A DNA stretch of 64,000 nucleotides from positions 62,001 to 126,000 of the forward strand of contig MU405285.1 of the NCBI GenBank assembly GCA_022836615.1, in the 5' to 3' direction. Made by a program: the position numbers and the translations under genes. Under the pieces are notes generated by a model. The model did not search any database and was not told where the DNA came from. It worked only from the letters and a program-made list of their open reading frames with translations. Numbering within the stretch: position 1 is the stretch's first letter; every line of letters begins with the position of its first letter. The DNA comes from Annulohypoxylon bovei var. microspora. Lineage: Eukaryota > Ascomycota > Sordariomycetes > Xylariales > Hypoxylaceae. Shown here one piece after another: positions 58,340 through 64,000 of this stretch.

Positions 58340-59889
58340 CTACGCCAATTCTATCTCAATCACGCCCTCGAATCCCCGTGGATCCATCCATATGTGGACT
58401 ATCTTTAGTCCCGCCTCGTTTACGAGCTCCGTCCACTGGGCTTCGGTTCTCTCATAGGCAGAGAGGTTCGCCACTACAACAACGAGAGTTAGTAATCTCT
58501 TCAGGAAAGGGGTTCAGGGTTTTTTTTAGCATGTATCGGGAGAAACCACTCCTTGTTCATAGTGATTGGAAAGTTCTCACTCCCGATGCAGGCCAAAAGG
58601 GGAAAATAAATCTCAATATTACGTACTCAAGCTCACATCCAAGGATGCTTGGTACATGCTTGCCCCTGTACGTGGCATCACAATTTCACACAGAAGGATC
58701 TTCGAGTATCCTTTCTTCAGTGCTGGCTTGATATTCTGCAAGATCTGAACGGCCAGTGTGTCCGGCCAGTCATGGAGTATCATGTGGAAGAAGTATGCAC
58801 GGCTTCCTGTTACAAAGTATTAATTCCAACTTCTAATTTCTGGTGCGTATAAGACACTGGTGTAGAAAATTAGAATCTTACCATAAATCGGCTGTGGTTC
58901 AAAGAAATTATGCGTCATGAGTTTGACCTTGTCTGTGTCAAGGATGACGCCTGAGATAGCTCCAGCTAGATCTTGGAGAACTAAGGAATCGGCCGGTAGA
59001 TCTGGATGCTTATCCAAAAGCCTGAGGAGATCGGCCCCATGGAGACCTCCGACGTCGACAACGAGTGGATTTCCAGAAGATAAATCTGCCCCTTCGATGA
59101 GAGACGCCGTATCATAGAATTCCGGCCATGGGATCCTATACTTCGAGTACTCGAATAAGAAACCCCTAAGGCTATCCCGATAATCCTGCTTGGTCAGGAA
59201 TCTTTCAAATATCGGCAACTTTTCTGGATGTGCATCAATGTAGCTCGTGTTCTTCGCATCTTTCGGCTCTCGGTATGACGTCTTTTCTAGAAACGACGGC
59301 AAATTCTCATGGGACATGTCCCAGTGATGAGTCCTAGAATAAAATCAGCAGGGGTAGGTTTTAAGGCAACATAATAAAATTCTTACTTCGAAAGGATTGC
59401 GTGTGCAAGACAAGTAGAGTCGTCACCAACCGACAGCGAAAAGTGGGTTGGTTTGTACCGATCCTCCCCCGTTTCTTCGATGATATTTGCAGCTCCCAAA
59501 AGTCGAAGCAAGCGGCCTATTCAAAAGTCAATTTTCTGATCGTCAGTATATCTGGAATTTGAGTACATACGAAGCAGGCTAAACTCGCAGGCTTTTGTAG
59601 CCAGTCCCACCAACTCTCGAACATGCTTTTCTCCTCCACCAGCTGCTGTCCATCCACGCCAGAGACCGATATCGAGGCACGTCTTCAGCGCTGCGTATAC
59701 AAGCGACTGCTGGTATGCCATTTCATAAGCCTTTTCTCCATTTGATTGTAAGCGGCTAATTAGTTTGCAAGCGCCCTCTAGCAATTGCAACCGCTCAAGT
59801 CCGTGGCCCTCGAAGTCGGCGGCCGTAAAGGCATCGAGTTTACTCAGAACCAAGTTAAGATTTTCCATTGTAAATGGCAGCCTTGGCAA
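58340..59889 (-). CDS. SAM-dependent O-methyltransferase (plant COMT-like fungal family)
   Basis: Five exons (59889-59571, 59516-59387, 59333-58882, 58806-58627 and 58473-58340) give 404 residues, the normal length. The N-terminal half is the helical dimerisation domain (LERLQLLEGACKLISRLQ). The Rossmann half has VVDVGGLHGADLLRLL as the SAM loop, LVLQDLAGAI for motif II, and FFHMILHDWPD with the catalytic base His. The C-terminus reads GFEGVIEIELA. The glycine-rich loop is GGLHG, not the usual GGGxG. Such enzymes usually methylate phenolic or polyketide hydroxyls, but no polyketide or peptide synthase lies in the window. An in-frame ATG at 59868 is an alternative start. The last two exons lie in frames missed by simple ORF calling. 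Confidence 0.92.
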
Positions 59890-60760
59890 GGTAAAGTTTT
59901 GAGGAGTTCTTGACCTTCTGGGTCTAGCAGTGGCATCCTGTTAGCATATATAGTAAAACCCCCGAGAATTTCTTAGGCAAGGTTGCAGCCATTGACGCAT
60001 TTTAGTGCATAGTGGTGTTAGCCCCGATGTGTGAGTATACTTCATGATACGTGCCACATCGACGAAGTAACACCCAGTCATCCAACCAATTTCGCAAGAA
60101 AAAGCACAATTTGAATACAGCCCGTCACAAGACACCCGCAGGCAGATAACCAAGAGAGCCAATTAACGAAGAGGCTTTCAGATTTTCGAGTCACCTGCAA
60201 AATGATAGATCCATCAGGAAGAAGTTGGTGCTATCGTACATCCATCGAGGTCATCCATTCAATAGTGCAATTGTCGTTGCTGAAAGTGTTAACCTGGTAG
60301 GTACCTATGTTTAGAAGCATATGATTTTCAAACATATTGAATAGAACGATAATGTGTTATACAATTTTATAATATTATTGACGATCAGTGAAATATTTTC
60401 AGTCATTATATGTTCTTTATCTCTAAATTAGTGTCATATAGAACATATCGTGAGTTCGTATATATACGAAAATTAGTATCAGTTAAGGCGATATTTTCTT
60501 AACGCCAAATGCTCGCATATTTTCATCGAGAATTATATATCGATATAGTAGAGGAGTGGTCATGAGGGGTGCTACCTACCTCACTAGGATGGGACAGCTG
60601 TCAGTGTCAGCTCGCTTACCGAATACGTATTCCAGTATCTACTAGCTGGGTGGTAGCCTTCGATATAATTGGCTGTACTGGCAATCGGGATCTTGTTTCC
60701 CCAATCTGTAACACCCTTCTCAGTGTTGCCAACAACACGTCGGTCACGATAGGCGTAACT
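59890..60760. other. Intergenic region
   Basis: Upstream of the methyltransferase. A strongly AT-rich stretch (about 60300-60560) contains short ATAT-rich palindromes such as CGTATATATACG. No gene is recognised. Confidence 0.5.
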
Positions 60761-61350
60761 ATGGCGTCTTGCGAAGAATGTATCCGTCTTGATATCCCGG
60801 CCGCCATCCTTCGATTACAACATACGTGGGGGACCGGTCGACCGGATGACGACGAGGCTGGCTGGATGTATGGGTGGCATAGTCTCGCGCGCGACGTCTT
60901 TCGGTGTGCTGATGAATCCAAATGCCGGCTCTGTATCGCTGTAGCGGGGGGTTGGCAAAACTTCCGCGCCGCAGCTATCATTGATAGTTCAAAGGATGGA
61001 ATGATAAACTCGCAGTCCCAACAGACAATCTAGATGCGGACGTTCAAAAAACATCCGCTTATAACGACGATAAAGTCGACACCGTGGTTGTGAGGTTAGG
61101 ACGTGCGGATGATGGGCGCCAACAATGGAGCTACGCACTGCGAGTGGTTTATATACCAGAGCTACCAGTTAGACGGGATATGCAGTATGAAGAGCCTCTG
61201 TTTATTATTTTTCTCGTCAGACTTCCAGTTCATTTAGGGGACGAACTATTTGATCGTCGTTTGGGTCTTATTTTAAAAATGTCAGGGAGTGTCTATGAGA
61301 GAGTCGGCTTCATTGACAGCTTCATTTTAGAATCCGAAACTAGGCACTGA
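60761..61350 (+). pseudogene. Decayed ORF with CxxC pairs, possibly a HET-type N-terminal region
   Basis: An ATG at 60761 opens MASCEECIRLDIPAAILRLQ and continues to CRLCIAVAGGWQNFRAAAII, then stops at 61033. Coding character resumes in the next frame (NDKLAVPTDNLDADVQ, VVVRLGRADDGRQQW) and runs to 61350, so one frameshift near 61000 is likely. Paired CEEC and CRLC cysteines before a longer domain recall the N-terminal part of fungal HET (heterokaryon-incompatibility) proteins, but no HET domain follows and I am not sure of that family. It may be a fragment left by deletion or a degenerate gene. Confidence 0.4.
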
Positions 61351-61632
61351 TGGTGAACATAGGTAGTTTCTTAATACTTAAAAACAGTCAATGTTTGTGG
61401 TGCTGATATGGGTATTAGGGAAGGCGATTTCGCTATAGATAAATTTCGGGTCACGATAATGTACCTAGATAGGGGTATAATAACTTCAAAAGTGGGCATC
61501 TTTGAAACATATCTACGAGACTAACCTAGAGATTCGTAGTTTCCAAGTATTATAAATAAAAATAAAAATAAATCCTCTACAACCTACTCTACATAGCAGC
61601 ATCTTGGGTCCAATCAGGGATGGCAAAAAGAA

Positions 61633-61742
61633 CTCCGAATCGGGGAATCGAACCCCGGGCTTGGCGGATCACTCAGATAGTCGGTTAATTACTTATATCT
61701 GAAAGTGAGAGCACCAAATGTTAGCCACTACACCAATTCGGA
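61633..61742 (-). tRNA. tRNA-Glu (CTC) with intron
   Basis: The mature tRNA is 72 nt plus a 38-nt intron (61705-61668), which starts right after the base 3' of the anticodon. The acceptor TCCGAAT pairs with ATTCGGA, with discriminator G. The D arm includes GGTGTAGTGGCTAAC. The anticodon stem TGGTG pairs with CGCCA. The loop CTCTCAC carries anticodon CTC. The T arm is CGGGGTTCGATTCCCCG. Intron bases GAG can pair with the anticodon, as in standard pre-tRNA folds. Confidence 0.92.
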
Positions 61743-63156
61743 CTACCAGAACATGCCGTATGGATTGTTTGAGTGTGTGAATTTTCTGATCAATATTGTC
61801 TTATGTCCTAGTTCTATTAGCGTTGTTTGCCCACGTTAGTCATATGTCTTTAGCCATAGAAAACTTTTACCTGACAGAAACATGAAATTGAGACTAAAAA
61901 GATACCTAGGGAACTAATAGCTTACAAACTTAGTTCTACAGTTTCCGAATATATCATTGTAAATGAGAAAGTGAGGTAAAGTGTTGGTAAAATCACAAAA
62001 TAAAATGCGTATAATGCTATACCTAAATGTATTATTCACCCACTTATCCATTGACCTATTAGCGTTCATTAGGTATGCTAATTCATGTTTCACTAATTAA
62101 GTCTTTAGAGTTATGGATCGAGGACATGCTTCATTTTGGGTCGAAATAGGTAAATATGTAACGTGGAATAGGCGACCCGCATGGAAGGTAAATCAATGCC
62201 AACGGAGACATACTAACTATAGGGGCGTTATGAAATGGCATGTCACTGCAAATTGTGAAGGAGTCTTTGTGTGAACAGATGTATCTCAAGAGCAAGCCGA
62301 AGTTTTAAAAATAGTGAACTACTGTTGGTGGAAAACGATGATATACATTTGATGATGTGAGTGGGAAACGACACGGGCAGCTTTACACTAGGCTGTCAGC
62401 GTTCAACCTCTTTGAAGGCATTCACCTATCTAGCGGTAGACACGTGATACAGGACGGTTCACATGTTCTACCTACTTCAGGTGACCATACTACCTAGAGT
62501 CAAATATCAAACTAATAGGAGAAAGGGCCACTTCACAGAAGCTTATTTGCTGTTACTTGTTGAATGCCGTGACTTGATTTCTGAGTTTTGCATCGATTCC
62601 TTACTCGTAGACTACTACTTATACATACATGATCTAGTGATCATATGCTTGCACCGTTGCTTCATCAGTGTCGAATGTTGTAAAATCCTGACCTGGTTAT
62701 GTGAATCAGGTGACTTTGAAGTACCGTGCATGTCCTAATCCCCCCTTAGGACTACGCAGATCGAACGCCCCTGCCACCAGGCCAGCCGAGAATTTGTGAA
62801 AATTCAGAGAAGAGAAAGTAAAACCACCCTTCGCCGAGAAAATGCATGAGACTAGGGTGTGCGACACCTAGATGAGAAAAGTAGAACCAAATGCTGAGAC
62901 TCCATGCCATGCAGTTATGCCTTTTCCGTCGAACTTTTGGGAAACGGATCAACTCCAATGGTTTTATCGAATAGGAATGGCTTGGGAAGCCAGAAGAAAA
63001 GTAAGAAATGGGTATCATCGCGCCGCGAATGCCGAAAATTAGAAACAGGTTCATTGTATTCTATGTTCCTGGAGGTGAATGACCGGCGTGCAATTAGGGC
63101 GTAGAGTAATGTCGGAAGCAAATTTACTTCTGCAAGAGTTAAGTGACGTGAGCAGA
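61743..63156. other. Intergenic region (1.4 kb)
   Basis: AT-rich in its first half. ORFs at 62463-62738 and 62752-63054 have no motifs and uneven codon use, so I do not call them. No repeats with ends were found. Confidence 0.5.
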
Positions 63157-64000
63157 CTAGTAAGCTTCTTCGAAATCCGCAAGAGTGGGTGTCCAGGATC
63201 CAAAAGACTTATGTTTAGGTGCGCGTTGGAGCTGGGAAAGGAGATCATCCAAGTCACCCCAGTTTTCCTCATCGTCAGCAAATTTGCGATGTTTCTTGGA
63301 TAAAATGTGCTAAATCAATTGTTAGTCATTAGTAAACAAGGGTTGAGATTAGAAGGTTAAAACATACCTCATCGAAGTCCGCATACTTCTCCGCGCAATT
63401 CTCGCAGTAGCCAGGCTTCAGTTCGGCTTTCTTGGGTTGCGTAGCCTCTCGTTTCGCCACGCGTGAAACAGCCTTGGAAACCACTTGAGCATCCTTTCCG
63501 GCTACAGTCTCATCGATCATGTCGAGCTTTCGGCTCGAAGTGCGACTCATAGTGCTGAAAGATCGCTTCATTGGGATATCATCTCGGAAGCTCGCCTCGC
63601 CATTACGACGAGAACTCAAGTCCTGTGAAGTTGCAGTACTATTGCGCTTCAAGACCTGACGTTGAAGGCCGTGAACCTCCTTGCTTAGACCGGTTATAAC
63701 ACCAGGCGTTGTTGCAGTTGACGATACCATCTGGGATCGAATAGCCGAGGTCGCATTGGATGGCTGAACACCAGATGCGACAGGTTCACCACCGAAGAGG
63801 CGGCTAGCAGAACGGCCAGTGAACGCTTGAAGACGTGTATCTGCGAATGGGCCGACAGTAGGCTTCGACGGAATAGACAACTCAACCGAGGCAACACTAG
63901 AACCACGGCAATGACCGTTTTCCATTTCACCCAACGATCGCTTGCCAGTCACAGGCTTCGGGGGTTCCATCTTCGGAGGTTGGAGAATAGGCTTAGTCTC
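63157..64000 (-). CDS. DBF4: DBF4-type regulatory subunit of Cdc7 kinase (C-terminal part, 5' end beyond window)
   Basis: Two exons are visible: 64000-63368 (open at the window edge) and 63309-63157, with an intron of 58 nt (GTATGT...TTTAG). The joined C-terminus reads GYCENCAEKYADFDE then HILSKKHRKFADDEENW. This is the Dbf4 zinc finger (CxxC…HxxxxxH, motif C), followed by DLDDLLSQLQRA. DBF4 activates Cdc7 to phosphorylate MCM helicase at replication origins. The frame runs on upstream of the internal ATG at 63970 to the window end, so that ATG is not the true start, and motifs N and M should lie beyond the window. The Ser/Arg-rich segment before the finger is disordered. Confidence 0.92.

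Noticed and set aside
53370..59889. A secondary-metabolite gene cluster (EthD, 2OG oxygenase, O-methyltransferase)
   Set aside because: No polyketide, peptide or terpene synthase; the genes are separated by the housekeeping genes PanB and ATG12.

Overview
This window is nuclear DNA of a filamentous ascomycete (Pezizomycotina, most likely a Sordariomycete). The evidence is 35-110 nt GT-AG introns in most genes, single-gene transcription units on both strands, and a typical gene set: MED13, ENP2, TFB2, DBF4, ATG12, mitochondrial bL33, a TANGO2-like NRDE protein and PanB. LTR copies that differ only by transitions, together with very AT-rich repeat DNA, point to repeat-induced point mutation (RIP). 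Exon structures were worked out by hand from splice sites, reading phase and family resemblance.

Layout. 0-4.3 kb: a LYC1-like acetyltransferase with a frameshift, a flavin-binding split-barrel protein, and mitochondrial ribosomal protein bL33m. 4.9-8.9 kb: a 1307-residue coiled-coil protein in three exons. 8.9-12.2 kb: an AT-rich gene desert holding a small hAT-like inverted-repeat element. 12.2-20.6 kb: a small membrane protein, ENP2 and MED13. 20.6-28.6 kb is the accessory part: a homopolymer-flanked assembly gap, an SDR gene whose first intron holds a RIP-mutated LTR element, an intronless SNF2-like ATPase with an unusual N-terminus, an LTR-like tail and tRNA-Gly. 29-31.5 kb: a copper amine oxidase with seven coding exons. 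33.4-46.5 kb: an atypical bZIP factor, two uncharacterised proteins, TFB2 and a TANGO2/NRDE protein. 48.5-53 kb: a disordered protein interrupted by an in-frame TAG, a 90-residue LEA-like protein, and a Tc1/mariner-pogo-type element with perfect 61-bp inverted repeats. 53.4-60 kb: an EthD protein, a broken 2OG-Fe(II) oxygenase, PanB, ATG12 and an O-methyltransferase. 60-64 kb: a decayed CxxC-containing ORF, an intron-containing tRNA-Glu, and the 3' part of DBF4, which runs off the window.

Most genes are unrelated housekeeping units sharing divergent or convergent spacers. No operon, CRISPR array or complete biosynthetic cluster is visible. The most notable items are the intron-nested LTR element with its TSD and RIP signature, the two TIR elements with target-site duplications, the SNF2 protein with an unrecognised N-terminal domain, several coding regions broken by frameshift or stop, and sharply bounded GC-rich patches inside otherwise moderate-GC genes.
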